From positions 1 to 64,000 of IMG/VR virus record IMGVR_UViG_3300032214_000986: a stretch of DNA of 64,000 nt; one strand, written 5' to 3'. Source of the DNA: a virus. Made by a program: the position numbers and the translations under genes. The notes under the pieces were generated by a model. It made no database searches, was not told where the DNA came from, and saw only the letters and a list, made by a program, of their open reading frames with translations. Shown piece by piece: positions 8,572-17,421 of the stretch (within the stretch, counting starts at the first letter, position 1; each line of letters begins with the position of its first letter).

Positions 8572-9662
8572 TAACTATTGGATTTTCCACAAGAAATATT
8601 GATAAGTCTTTTATTGAGATGTTAAAGAAAACCTCCGGTGTTAGTAATACGGAGGTTATTCCTATTGAAAATAATGGGGAATATTCTTTAACTGAGGCGT
8701 ATAATAAGATACTTTCACAATCTAAAAATGATATTGTCATATTATGCCACGATGACATTTACTTCGATAGTAAAAATTGGGGTCAAAAAATCTTAAAGCA
8801 TTTTAAAAGAAATAATGATTATGGAATTTTAGGTGTTGCTGGCTCAGTTAGTTTACCAAAATCGGCAAAATGGTGGGAAGATTTCTCTAAGATGAGAGGA
8901 ATTGTAAACCACGAACATGAAGGCAAAAAGTGGGAGTCCAAGTATTCACCAAGTTTGGGGAATCAAATTGATGATGTGGTCTTAGTTGATGGTCTTTTTA
9001 TAGGGTTAAATAAAAATAACATTAAAAATAATTTTAACCCAGATGTAAAAGGATTCCATTTTTACGATGTCGATTTTTCTTTTAGAAATTATATCGAGGG
9101 AGTAAATATAGGGGTGATTTATGATGTTAGAATAACACATAAATCAATAGGTCAAACAAATGACCAATGGGAAAAGAATAGAGAACTGTTTGCCGAAAAC
9201 AATAAAAATCTATTACCAATTAAAATTAAAAAAGAGGTAAATAAAAACTCAAACTTAAAAATTTTAGTTTTCGAGAATGATTTTTATAAATGTGAGAATT
9301 TACTATCAACCCTAAAAAAAATAAAATTCACCCCATCTTTTTGTGGTATGATATACGATGAAAAGATAATTAAAAAATTAAAACTTAATAATGTAAAAAG
9401 TTTTAATATTAATGAACCTTGTGGATATAAACTTGGTGATGGGAAGTGGGGATTTAATAGTCCTAATGGATTTGTTCCTGCAGAGGCAAATAAATTATAT
9501 AAAATATCTGAAGTTAATTTTGATATCGTCCATGTTATGGATGACAACATATTACCAATTGTTAAATCACTTTACCCTAACTCCGATATTTTTTTACAAA
9601 ATAAATCATATAACTCGGAAGACGAATTAATAAACGATTATAATAATTTTTTAAATGGTTAA
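8568..9662 (+). CDS. GT2-type glycosyltransferase with C-terminal extension
   Basis: 364 residues. GT-A fold: ITIGFSTRN first strand, IVILCHDDIYF with the metal-binding DD at 62-63, VDGLFIGLNK (about 145) and HFYDVDFSFRN (about 165). Residues 1-220 form the transferase; the following 140 residues contain a second alpha/beta unit (LKILVFENDFYKCENLLSTL, FDIVHVMDDNILPIV) of unknown role, possibly a reduced GT-B-like or nucleotide-binding module. Overlaps the next gene by 8 bases. Confidence 0.8.
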   Translation: MITIGFSTRNIDKSFIEMLKKTSGVSNTEVIPIENNGEYSLTEAYNKILSQSKNDIVILCHDDIYFDSKNWGQKILKHFKRNNDYGILGVAGSVSLPKSAKWWEDFSKMRGIVNHEHEGKKWESKYSPSLGNQIDDVVLVDGLFIGLNKNNIKNNFNPDVKGFHFYDVDFSFRNYIEGVNIGVIYDVRITHKSIGQTNDQWEKNRELFAENNKNLLPIKIKKEVNKNSNLKILVFENDFYKCENLLSTLKKIKFTPSFCGMIYDEKIIKKLKLNNVKSFNINEPCGYKLGDGKWGFNSPNGFVPAEANKLYKISEVNFDIVHVMDDNILPIVKSLYPNSDIFLQNKSYNSEDELINDYNNFLNG

Positions 9663-10446
9663 AATATTATCAGGATGGAGTAATAAAGGGGGGTCTACTT
9701 TCGCCTTTATAAATTTAACAAACGAATTAAACAAAAACGGAATAGATGCCACATTCTATGGTCCTCACAATTGGCATTTAGATAAATGTAAATCAGGATT
9801 ATTGGATAATACTTTTACACTCGATAAGGAAGATACAATAATTGTACATTTTTTAAATTTAGGTGTTAGACCTGACGTAAAAAGAGTTATCCTATCTTGC
9901 CATGAAAAGAATTTATTTGAGGTCGGAGATATGAAACCTTTTTGGGACGAAGCGGTCTTTATCAATAATAAACATAGAAACTATCATGAGAGATATACAG
10001 GACCATTTAACATTATTCCTAATTTAAGGGAACCATTAGTTAAAAATGAAAAGAGTGAAGATGTTATTGGCGTTGCAGGAGTTGTGGGTTCGATAGATGA
10101 AAATAAACAAACCCATATCTCAATTCAAAGAGCATTAAGTGATGGTAACAAAAAAGTCTATCTTTTTGGTAATGTTACAGACACCAATTACTATAACACA
10201 CAAGTCAAACCATTAATTGACGGAGATATTGTTGTTGAATATGGTTACGTATCCGACAAACAAAAAATGTACGATATGGTTAGTTCAGTTTATCTTTCGT
10301 CTAAAAGTGAAGTGGCATCCTTAGTTAAGGATGAATGTGAAAGTACCGGTACAAATTTTAAAGGTAATTATGCAACAAATAATGACTCTGAATTTTTAAC
10401 AAATGAAGAAATCATTAATAAATGGAAAAACATTTTAAAACTATGA
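9655..10446 (+). CDS. GT-B-like glycosyltransferase
   Basis: 263 residues. Begins VKILSGWSNKGGSTFAFINL, a glycine-rich first loop as in GT4-type enzymes that act on polysaccharides, followed by IIVHFLNLGVRPDVKRVILS. The second half has GVAGVVGSIDENKQTHI, KVYLFGNVTD and a 'SVYLSSKSEVASL' segment that occupies the place of the GT4 donor-site E-x-x-x-x-x-x-E region. Shorter than typical GT4 enzymes (about 350-400), so it is a minimal or divergent member. Stop overlaps the next start in ATGA. Confidence 0.6.
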   Translation: MVKILSGWSNKGGSTFAFINLTNELNKNGIDATFYGPHNWHLDKCKSGLLDNTFTLDKEDTIIVHFLNLGVRPDVKRVILSCHEKNLFEVGDMKPFWDEAVFINNKHRNYHERYTGPFNIIPNLREPLVKNEKSEDVIGVAGVVGSIDENKQTHISIQRALSDGNKKVYLFGNVTDTNYYNTQVKPLIDGDIVVEYGYVSDKQKMYDMVSSVYLSSKSEVASLVKDECESTGTNFKGNYATNNDSEFLTNEEIINKWKNILKL

Positions 10447-11156
10447 TAATCGTCACTACATTATATAATGCGGAAAATTATGTTGAAAGATGTATTGGTT
10501 CATTAATGGGTCAAACATATAAAGATTTCACATGTTACATCACAGATGATTTGTCGACAGACAGAAGTGTTGATTTGGTTAAAAAAATGATATTAGGTGA
10601 CAATAGATTTATTTTAATTGAGAATCAAATTAAAATGTACCAACCCGGAAATTACGACCAGGTCATACGTAATAACCCAAATATTGGGGATAGCGAGATT
10701 ATCGTTGAGGTTGATGGTGATGATTGGTTACCTGATTCAAACACCCTTAAAAGAATACATAATACGTATGAGGATGAGAATGTTTGGATAGCGAACGGTA
10801 GTTTTAAATACTCTACAGGGGCCATGGGATTTTCTTCTAAACAAACAAATTTTGAAAATTTAAGGAACTCCAGATTTACGGCATCCCATATTAGGACTTG
10901 GAGGGCGTTTTTATGGAGAAAAATAAAAGAGGAAGATTTAAAGGATGAAAATGGAACGTATTGGAAAGTAACGGGAGATTTATCGTTTATGTTCCCAATG
11001 TTAGAAATGGCCGGTGAAAAAAGATACAAATTTATGGAAGATGTGAACTATGTTTATAACGAATTAAACCCAATCAATGACCATAAAGTGGATTTAACAT
11101 TAGTTAATGTTGTTGCCGACAAAATTAGAAAAATGAAACCGTACGAGATATTATGA
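10443..11156 (+). CDS. GT2 family glycosyltransferase
   Basis: 237 residues from the ATG at 10443, chosen because it makes the ATGA overlap seen throughout this operon and starts right at the first strand (MIIVTTLYN); an upstream in-frame ATG at 10422 would add only seven residues. Typical GT2 features: ENYVERCIGSLMGQTYKDFT, ITDDLSTD (35-41) and the DxD-like EVDGDDW (89-95). Catalyses transfer from a nucleotide sugar with inversion; substrate not predictable. Confidence 0.87.
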   Translation: MIIVTTLYNAENYVERCIGSLMGQTYKDFTCYITDDLSTDRSVDLVKKMILGDNRFILIENQIKMYQPGNYDQVIRNNPNIGDSEIIVEVDGDDWLPDSNTLKRIHNTYEDENVWIANGSFKYSTGAMGFSSKQTNFENLRNSRFTASHIRTWRAFLWRKIKEEDLKDENGTYWKVTGDLSFMFPMLEMAGEKRYKFMEDVNYVYNELNPINDHKVDLTLVNVVADKIRKMKPYEIL

Positions 11157-11932
11157 TAAGTTGTTTTTTACAGGGAGGATTAGGTAACCAATTATTTCAA
11201 ATATCAGCAACAGTATCACTATCATTAAAGAATAATATTACGTATGGTATTAATATGGATTTATGTCATACCCCAAACCAAGGGTTTACTGCGAACAAAT
11301 ACAATGAAACATTATTTAAAAACATAAATAAAATAGGTAACTACCCTTTTAAATTTATATATGACGAACCTAAATTTAGTTTCACCGAAATCCCTTTCAA
11401 AGACGAAATGATAATTAGAGGTTATTTTCAAAGTGAAAAATATTTTTTAGAAAACAAAAAAGAAATAATAGATTTATTCCACATACCTGAAGAATCAAAA
11501 ACAAAAGTTTTAGATTTTTTTAAACAAAAAAAAGTTTCAGGGACAACGACATGTGTACATGTAAGAAGAGGTGATTATTTAAAATTTGACGATTTTCATT
11601 CAGTATGTAATGAAAATTATTATAACCAAGCAATAGATTTAATCGGAGACTCAACATTTATATTTATTTCGGATGATATGGAATGGGTTAATAAAACCTT
11701 TAATTCTGAAAATTTTATAATGTCAGAATTTAATAATGAGATTGACGATTTTACGCTAATGACTATGTGTGATAATGTGATAACATCAAATAGTTCGTTT
11801 AGTTGGTGGGGTTCTTACCTAAATAAAAATAATAATAAAAAGGTGATAACACCAAACAGATGGTTTGGTCCTTCAGGTCATAAAGATATTGAAGATGTAT
11901 ATCCTAAAGATTGGATCAGACTTGATTTTTAA
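11153..11932 (+). CDS. GT11 alpha-1,2-fucosyltransferase-like
   Basis: 259 residues. GT11 signatures: N-terminal LQGGLGNQLFQ (7-17), GYFQSEKYF (90-98), the donor-binding HVRRGDY (136-142), FIFISDDMEW, and SNSSFSWWGSYL (about 215) followed by VITPNRWFG. Length is slightly under the usual 280-300. The family transfers L-fucose from GDP-fucose; the phage encodes a complete route from GDP-mannose to GDP-fucose (gmd and fcl at 19994-21878), which strengthens the assignment. Acceptor sugar unknown. Confidence 0.88.
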   Translation: MISCFLQGGLGNQLFQISATVSLSLKNNITYGINMDLCHTPNQGFTANKYNETLFKNINKIGNYPFKFIYDEPKFSFTEIPFKDEMIIRGYFQSEKYFLENKKEIIDLFHIPEESKTKVLDFFKQKKVSGTTTCVHVRRGDYLKFDDFHSVCNENYYNQAIDLIGDSTFIFISDDMEWVNKTFNSENFIMSEFNNEIDDFTLMTMCDNVITSNSSFSWWGSYLNKNNNKKVITPNRWFGPSGHKDIEDVYPKDWIRLDF

Positions 11933-11967
11933 TTAACCAATAACTATTTTTTTCTAAAAAAGATATT

Positions 11968-13269
11968 ATGAAAGAAATAGAAGAAATATTTTCAGACTTA
12001 ACTAATTACCTAAAAGAAAAAAAACCAAAATACCTTTACAATAAATCATTTGTTCCTGGTAAAAGTCAGGTTTTATATTCAGGACCTTATTGGGATGAAG
12101 AAGAGATAATGGCAGCAATCAAAACATTTATCACAGGTAAGTGGGTAGTTGCGGGTGAAAACGTACATAAGTTTGAAAGTGAGTTTTCTAAACTATTCGG
12201 AGTTAAATATGCACATATGGTTAACTCAGGTAGTTCCGCCAATTTAGTATTAATTGCCGCTTTAAAAAAGTTTTTTGGGTGGAATGATGGTGATGAAGTT
12301 ATAGTTTCCCCTGTTGGTTTCCCGACAACTATTTCAGTTTTAGTTCAAAATAATTTAAAACCTGTATTCATTGATATCGAATATGATACATTAAATTTTG
12401 ATGTCACAAAAATAGAAGAGAAAATAACACCTAAAACTAAAGCAATTTTTGTTTCTCCTGTATTAGGTAACGCCCCCGATATGGATTATTTAAAAAATCT
12501 TTGCGATAAATACAATCTAAAATTAGTTGGTGATAGTTGTGACTCTATTGGTTCTAAATGGGACGGAAAACATCTAAGCTCTTATTATGTTGCATGGTCT
12601 ACATCATTCTATCCCGCACACCACATATCAACAGGTGAAGGTGGTATGGTTTGTACTGATATTGCAGAATTAAAAAAACTATTTGTGAGTTTTTCATGGT
12701 GGGGTAGAGATTGTCATTGCGTTGGTTCAGCAAATCTACTTTCATGTGGGACTTGTGGTAACAGATTCGATAAATGGTTGGAGTCTTATGATGGAATTAT
12801 AGACCATAAATACGTCTTTACTAATATGGGATATAACCTTAAACCTATGGATTTACAAGGTTCGATTGGGTTAGTTCAAATTAAAAGATTCGAGGAAATA
12901 GATTTAAATAGAAAAAACAGTAAAAAAAATATTGAGTCAATCTTACTAAAACACGTAGAAGGTTTAAAAGGTGTTGGTTCATTAAGTAAGTCCGACCCGT
13001 GTTGGTTTGGTACACCTTTCATATGTGAATCAAAAACGTTAAAAGATAAATTAGTTTCGTTTTTAGAAGAAAACAAAATACAAACTAGAAATTATTTTGC
13101 TGGAAATATATTGTTACATCCGGCTTATTCACATTTGGATGAGGTAGAATTATACCCTAACTCAAACCAAGTATTAGATAAAGTTTTCTTTTTGGGGGCA
13201 TCTCCACATTACACTGATGAGGTTTTTAATTATATTAATTCCGTGTTTGAAAATAAATGGAAAAATTAA
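11968..13269 (+). CDS. RfbH/E1-type 4-keto-6-deoxyhexose 3-dehydrase (PLP/PMP, [2Fe-2S])
   Basis: 433 residues, the length of RfbH. It is a DegT/DnrJ-fold protein in which the Schiff-base lysine is replaced: SFYPAHHISTGEGG has His 218/219 where aminotransferases have Lys, exactly as in CDP-6-deoxy-hexulose-3-dehydrase (E1/RfbH) and in ColD. It also has an E1-like cysteine set: C191, C249, C251 and C260 (C-X57-C-X1-C-X8-C; the E1 pattern has X7), with C263 as a further candidate. Family members remove the C3 hydroxyl on the way to 3,6-dideoxysugars. An electron-supplying E3 reductase was not seen in the window. Whether the substrate is CDP- or GDP-linked is open; gmd nearby makes a GDP-linked 4-keto-6-deoxy sugar. 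Confidence 0.87.
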   Translation: MKEIEEIFSDLTNYLKEKKPKYLYNKSFVPGKSQVLYSGPYWDEEEIMAAIKTFITGKWVVAGENVHKFESEFSKLFGVKYAHMVNSGSSANLVLIAALKKFFGWNDGDEVIVSPVGFPTTISVLVQNNLKPVFIDIEYDTLNFDVTKIEEKITPKTKAIFVSPVLGNAPDMDYLKNLCDKYNLKLVGDSCDSIGSKWDGKHLSSYYVAWSTSFYPAHHISTGEGGMVCTDIAELKKLFVSFSWWGRDCHCVGSANLLSCGTCGNRFDKWLESYDGIIDHKYVFTNMGYNLKPMDLQGSIGLVQIKRFEEIDLNRKNSKKNIESILLKHVEGLKGVGSLSKSDPCWFGTPFICESKTLKDKLVSFLEENKIQTRNYFAGNILLHPAYSHLDEVELYPNSNQVLDKVFFLGASPHYTDEVFNYINSVFENKWKN

Positions 13270-13278
13270 TCGGAAAAA

Positions 13279-14646
13279 ATGAAAACGTTAATATTAGGTG
13301 ACGGATTATTAGGTTCGGAAATACATAATCAAACTAAGTGGGACTTTATTTCCAGAAAAAAAGATGGTATTGATATCACAGATTTTGATTCTTGGTCAGA
13401 TAAGATGAATCAATATGATATCATTATCAATTGTATAGCAAATACAAATACATATTCCACATTAAAAAAGGAACATTGGGACATAAATTATAAATTTATA
13501 TTGGATCTTATTAACTATTCTAACGAAAAAGGAAAAAAATTAGTACATATATCTACAGATTATATTTATACAGGGTCAATTGAAAATGCATCTGAAAACG
13601 ATGTTCCTGTACATTGTAATAATTGGTATGGGTACACAAAACTTTTGGGTGATGGGTTAATGCAGTTAATGTCCAAAAATTATTTATTATGTAGATGTAC
13701 ACATAAACCAAACCCGTTTCCTTACGAATCGGCATGGATTGACCAAATAGGTAATTTTGATTATGTCGATAAGATATCTTCAATAATTATTAAATTAATA
13801 AATGAAGATAGGTTTGGGGTTTATAATGTAGGTACCGAAACTAAAAATATGTACGAATTGGCTAAACAAACAAAAGAAGTTACCCCAATAAATTCCCCAA
13901 GACATGTGCCAAAAAACACATCTATGTCATTGGATAAACTTAAAAGGCCATTTTTTTCTATAACAATCCCGACATATGGGTATAATGGGAAAGGGTCGGA
14001 ATTTTTAGAACATAGTTTAAAAATTATAAGTAACCAAACATTTAAAGACTATGAGGTTATAATATCTGACCATAGTATTGACGATACGATATTAAATGTC
14101 GTAAAATCTTGGGAATCGGTTATCGATATAAAGTATTTAAAAAATGAAAATGGTAGGGGTATCATATCTCCGAACATTAATAACGCAATGAAACACAGTA
14201 ACGGTGTTTGGATTAAAGTTTTATTTCAAGATGATTTTTTATATGATAATCAATCACTGGAAAACCAATATAAATTCATAATTAAAAATACTAGTATGAA
14301 ATGGTTTATGACTAGATTTTTTCATAGTAATGATGGTAAAACATATTATAGATTATATCATCCGGTGTGGAATGACCATGTATGGGCAGGTAATAATACT
14401 ATGGGATGCCCAAGTGGATTAACCTTATTGAATGATGATTTAATATATTTTGACGAAGGATTAAATTGGTTAATGGATTGCGACTACTACCAAAGATTAT
14501 TTATAAAATATGGTGAACCTAAAATTTTGGATGGGATAACCACAGTTAACAGAACGTGGGGATCAAGACTAACCGACACAATACCTCAGAGTTTAAAAGA
14601 TAAAGAATTTAATATATTAAAATTAAAATATGATAGAACTACCTAA
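13279..14646 (+). CDS. fusion: RmlD-like sugar reductase + GT2 glycosyltransferase
   Basis: 455 residues. Residues 1-222 are a short-chain (extended) NAD(P)-dependent reductase like dTDP-4-dehydrorhamnose reductase: LILGDGLLGSE at the N-terminus, ISTDYIYTG (91-99), YxxxK catalytic pair Y117/K121, and a C-terminal MSLDKLKR. Residues 224-455 are a GT2 transferase: FFSITIPTYGYNGKG, QTFKDYEVIISDHSIDDT, VLFQDDFLYD and LMDCDYYQRLF. Joining sugar reduction to sugar transfer in one chain suggests that the reduced nucleotide sugar is handed directly to the transferase. Directly follows the 3-dehydrase gene, whose product would need a 4-keto reductase. Confidence 0.85.
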   Translation: MKTLILGDGLLGSEIHNQTKWDFISRKKDGIDITDFDSWSDKMNQYDIIINCIANTNTYSTLKKEHWDINYKFILDLINYSNEKGKKLVHISTDYIYTGSIENASENDVPVHCNNWYGYTKLLGDGLMQLMSKNYLLCRCTHKPNPFPYESAWIDQIGNFDYVDKISSIIIKLINEDRFGVYNVGTETKNMYELAKQTKEVTPINSPRHVPKNTSMSLDKLKRPFFSITIPTYGYNGKGSEFLEHSLKIISNQTFKDYEVIISDHSIDDTILNVVKSWESVIDIKYLKNENGRGIISPNINNAMKHSNGVWIKVLFQDDFLYDNQSLENQYKFIIKNTSMKWFMTRFFHSNDGKTYYRLYHPVWNDHVWAGNNTMGCPSGLTLLNDDLIYFDEGLNWLMDCDYYQRLFIKYGEPKILDGITTVNRTWGSRLTDTIPQSLKDKEFNILKLKYDRTT

Positions 14647-15289
14647 TATAACGTTAATCGCTTTAACAAGTGTTAGAATCCCTGAAACAATTAAAGCTTT
14701 AGAGTATAGTTGTAGAGGGGTAAAATTTGGTAAGGTAAAAATAGCATCAGATATTAAACCTGATAATTTACCAGATTTTATCACACACGAATTTACTGAA
14801 AAAAGTTCAAATATTGATGAGTGGAATTATAATATAATTTATAATTTATCAAAACACATTGATACCGAATTTGCATTATTAATTCACGATAATGGATTTG
14901 TTGTGAATCCTGAATCATGGAGAGATGAATTTTTAAATTATGACTATATTGGTGCACCTTGGCCATTACCAGTTGATGATTTTTCATATAGAGACATTAA
15001 CGGAAATATAATTAGACAAGGTAATAGTGTTTCATTACGAAGTAAAAGATTATTAGATGTCCCAATCAAATTAAATTTGGAATGGAAACCGTTTCATGGT
15101 TTTACTAATGAAGATGGGTTTATATGTGTAAACTACAGACACAAATATCTTGAAGAAGGATGTAAATTTGCTGAGATTGATGTTGCAAAATATTTCTCAC
15201 ATGAAAGTATGATACCTGAAATACAGGGAATTAAACCTTTTGTCTTCCATAATTATTTGGGAACAAATAACCAATACCCAAGATTTTAA
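14630..15289 (+). CDS. DUF5672-like glycan-associated protein
   Basis: 219 residues. Contains LALTSVR-type start (LIALTSVR), FALLIHDNGFVVNPESW (about 83-99), YDYIGAPWP (105-113), GNSVSLRSKRLLD (about 130) and EDGFICVNYRHKYLE, the usual pattern of the DUF5672 family, which is found beside or fused to glycosyltransferases and is thought to be GT-A-like. IHDNG occupies the place of the DxD motif. Overlaps the fusion gene by 17 bases. Confidence 0.75.
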   Translation: MIELPNITLIALTSVRIPETIKALEYSCRGVKFGKVKIASDIKPDNLPDFITHEFTEKSSNIDEWNYNIIYNLSKHIDTEFALLIHDNGFVVNPESWRDEFLNYDYIGAPWPLPVDDFSYRDINGNIIRQGNSVSLRSKRLLDVPIKLNLEWKPFHGFTNEDGFICVNYRHKYLEEGCKFAEIDVAKYFSHESMIPEIQGIKPFVFHNYLGTNNQYPRF

Positions 15290-15292
15290 AAA

Positions 15293-16012
15293 ATGAATAA
15301 AATAATAACATCAGGGGCATTTTTAGTAGTAACCGACTTTGGGTTTTTACCTAAAAATTTAAGTCAATCTTGGGTTGAGGAATATACTGATAATTATCTA
15401 ATTTATGACAGAGCTCATAGATTTGAGGAATCAGATAAAATTAAACATCAAGTAAACGTTGGAGCTAACATATACGATATATTTGATTTCATTGTAACAA
15501 ACTATGAAAATTTACCAGAAATAATTATTTTTTGTAAGGGTAATGTGATTCCAAGACATTGTGGATTTGAGAAGTTTAAGAACATTATTAATAACACTGA
15601 ATTTACAACAATTGAAAATTATATTAGAGACCACCGAAGATATCGTTCTGGGATATACTCATTTGTTGATGAAACTGACGCATATCATGAAAATTCTTTT
15701 GAGGTCAATAATACAGTTGCAAATATACATAAATCTAAATATATTTTTAGTTACCAAGAAATGTTAAACAGTATATTTGAAAATCCTATATTTGGCGAAT
15801 ACATTAGATTTGCCCCCGGAGGAAATCACATTATACCAAAAAAAGACATTTTAAAATATAATAAACATTTTTATGAAACTATGAGACATTATGTTTCTTG
15901 GGACGTACAACCAGGTGAGTCATATATTTTAGAAAGAGCAATGTTTACTTTATTTAATAACAAATTTACCATTAAAGAAAAATATAAAAATGAAATTAGG
16001 GGTCTCGTATAA
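15293..16012 (+). CDS. DUF3431-like glycan-associated protein
   Basis: 239 residues. VNVGANIYDIFDFIVTNYE and LPEIIIFCKGNVIPRHCG near residues 52-85, then FAPGGNHIIPKKDIL (about 175) and PGESYILERAMFTLFNN near the end agree with DUF3431-type proteins, a family that accompanies glycosyltransferases in polysaccharide clusters. Catalytic role not established. Overlaps the next gene by 23 bases. Confidence 0.6.
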   Translation: MNKIITSGAFLVVTDFGFLPKNLSQSWVEEYTDNYLIYDRAHRFEESDKIKHQVNVGANIYDIFDFIVTNYENLPEIIIFCKGNVIPRHCGFEKFKNIINNTEFTTIENYIRDHRRYRSGIYSFVDETDAYHENSFEVNNTVANIHKSKYIFSYQEMLNSIFENPIFGEYIRFAPGGNHIIPKKDILKYNKHFYETMRHYVSWDVQPGESYILERAMFTLFNNKFTIKEKYKNEIRGLV

Positions 16013-16778
16013 TTTATTTGATGGTGAGGAGCTATTAGAATATTCAATTAAATCGATTAGAAATAATACTGATTTTATTTCAGTCATATATCAAGAAATA
16101 TCGTATCATGGTATAAAATGTTCTGATGGTATGTTACATTTTTTGTTAAATTTAAAAGATAAAGGTCTAATTGATGAAATTGTGTTGTTTGAACCCGATA
16201 TCACAGATACCAGTGGTGAAAACGCATCATTAAATGAAACTAAAAAAAGAAATCTTGGATTAGAAATATCAATAAAAAATGGTTGCACTCACCATATGTC
16301 AATGGATGTTGATGAATTTTATACAGAAGACCAATTTATATATATGAAAAATACTATAGAAGATGGTGATTTTAATTGTGCTGCAGTTAAACATTGTCAA
16401 TATTATAAAGATTCTATATATATTCTTAAAAATAAAGAAGAAGAATATGTTACAACTATAGAAAAAATAACTCCTGAGACAAAATATGTTTACATGGAGG
16501 ACTATCCTGTACCCGTCGACCCAACAAGAAAAACAAATAACAAAAATTGTAGAGTTTTTGATAGAAGTGAAATTGAAATGCATCACATGTCTTTTGTCAG
16601 AAAAGATATTAAGAAAAAATTAAACAATAGTGCAAGTAGAAGACATTTTAGTGATAAAACAATTAACAAAGTGGATGAATATTATAAAAATTGGAGTTTC
16701 CCAAATCCTGCTATGTGGGCTGGTGGAAATTTATTGGATGTGATTGAAGTCCCAAGATTATTTAAAATATATAATTAA
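15990..16778 (+). CDS. GT-A fold glycosyltransferase (divergent)
   Basis: 262 residues. LGVSYNLFDGEELLEYSIKS is an acceptor-type GT-A start; MSMDVDEFY carries the DxD (D106, D108) that binds Mn and the nucleotide diphosphate. EMHHMSFVRKDIKKKL near residue 195 resembles the last conserved block of GT92/GT2-like transferases from marine phages. Substrate unknown. The start lies inside the previous gene. Confidence 0.72.
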   Translation: MKLGVSYNLFDGEELLEYSIKSIRNNTDFISVIYQEISYHGIKCSDGMLHFLLNLKDKGLIDEIVLFEPDITDTSGENASLNETKKRNLGLEISIKNGCTHHMSMDVDEFYTEDQFIYMKNTIEDGDFNCAAVKHCQYYKDSIYILKNKEEEYVTTIEKITPETKYVYMEDYPVPVDPTRKTNNKNCRVFDRSEIEMHHMSFVRKDIKKKLNNSASRRHFSDKTINKVDEYYKNWSFPNPAMWAGGNLLDVIEVPRLFKIYN

Positions 16779-16785
16779 AAAAAAT

Positions 16786-17418
16786 ATGAATTATTTAGGT
16801 GATTTGTCTAAACAAGACTACGAAGTATTAAAAGATTTATCGTTAAATTCTAAAAATATATTAGAATTTGGCATTGGGGGTAGTACACAAATACTACGAA
16901 ATTTTAGTGATGGTAATCTAACGTCAGTTGAAACCTCCCAATTTTGGATAGACATAACAAAAAGAAATTTACAATTTTTGAAAATTGAGAAGGATGTTAC
17001 TTTTTTATTATATGATGAGTTTAACCCAAAAGTAGAACAATATGATTTAATTTTTAACGATGGGATTGATTCACTAAGAAACGAATTTGGGATTAAATTT
17101 TGGCAAAACTTAAAAGTGGGTGGTACAATTGCGTATCACGACACCAGAAGAATACAAGATATTCAAAACGTCATTAACTTAGTTAATAATTTTAAAGACG
17201 AAGTTGAATCAATTATTTTTAATAAGGACAACTCTAATATAACACTAATTAAGAAGAAAAATAAAGATGGTGTTATTTTTAATAATACCATCGATGTAAA
17301 TAAAATTTTATCAGAATCTCCATATTACGATTGGAATGATTCTGAAATGAAAATTAGGTTAAAATACGGAATCTCAGTAAATAAAGGAAACGACATACCT
17401 GATTATTTAATTGATTAA
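16786..17418 (+). CDS. class I SAM-dependent methyltransferase
   Basis: 210 residues from the ATG at 16786 (MNYLGDLSKQD), preferred over an in-frame ATG at 16744 because the latter lies well inside the previous gene and adds a Lys-rich tail. The SAM loop is ILEFGIGGST (25-34), followed by SVETSQFW (motif II), YDLIFNDGID (motif IV) and LKVGGTIAYHDTRR (post-motif), matching Methyltransf_24-like enzymes. Likely methylates a sugar in the glycan made by this cluster; a different acceptor cannot be excluded. Confidence 0.8.
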   Translation: MNYLGDLSKQDYEVLKDLSLNSKNILEFGIGGSTQILRNFSDGNLTSVETSQFWIDITKRNLQFLKIEKDVTFLLYDEFNPKVEQYDLIFNDGIDSLRNEFGIKFWQNLKVGGTIAYHDTRRIQDIQNVINLVNNFKDEVESIIFNKDNSNITLIKKKNKDGVIFNNTIDVNKILSESPYYDWNDSEMKIRLKYGISVNKGNDIPDYLID

Positions 17419-17421
17419 TAT

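Noticed and set aside
11968-13269. Ordinary DegT aminotransferase
   Set aside because: The PLP lysine is replaced by His, and the four-cysteine pattern is that of the E1/RfbH dehydrases.
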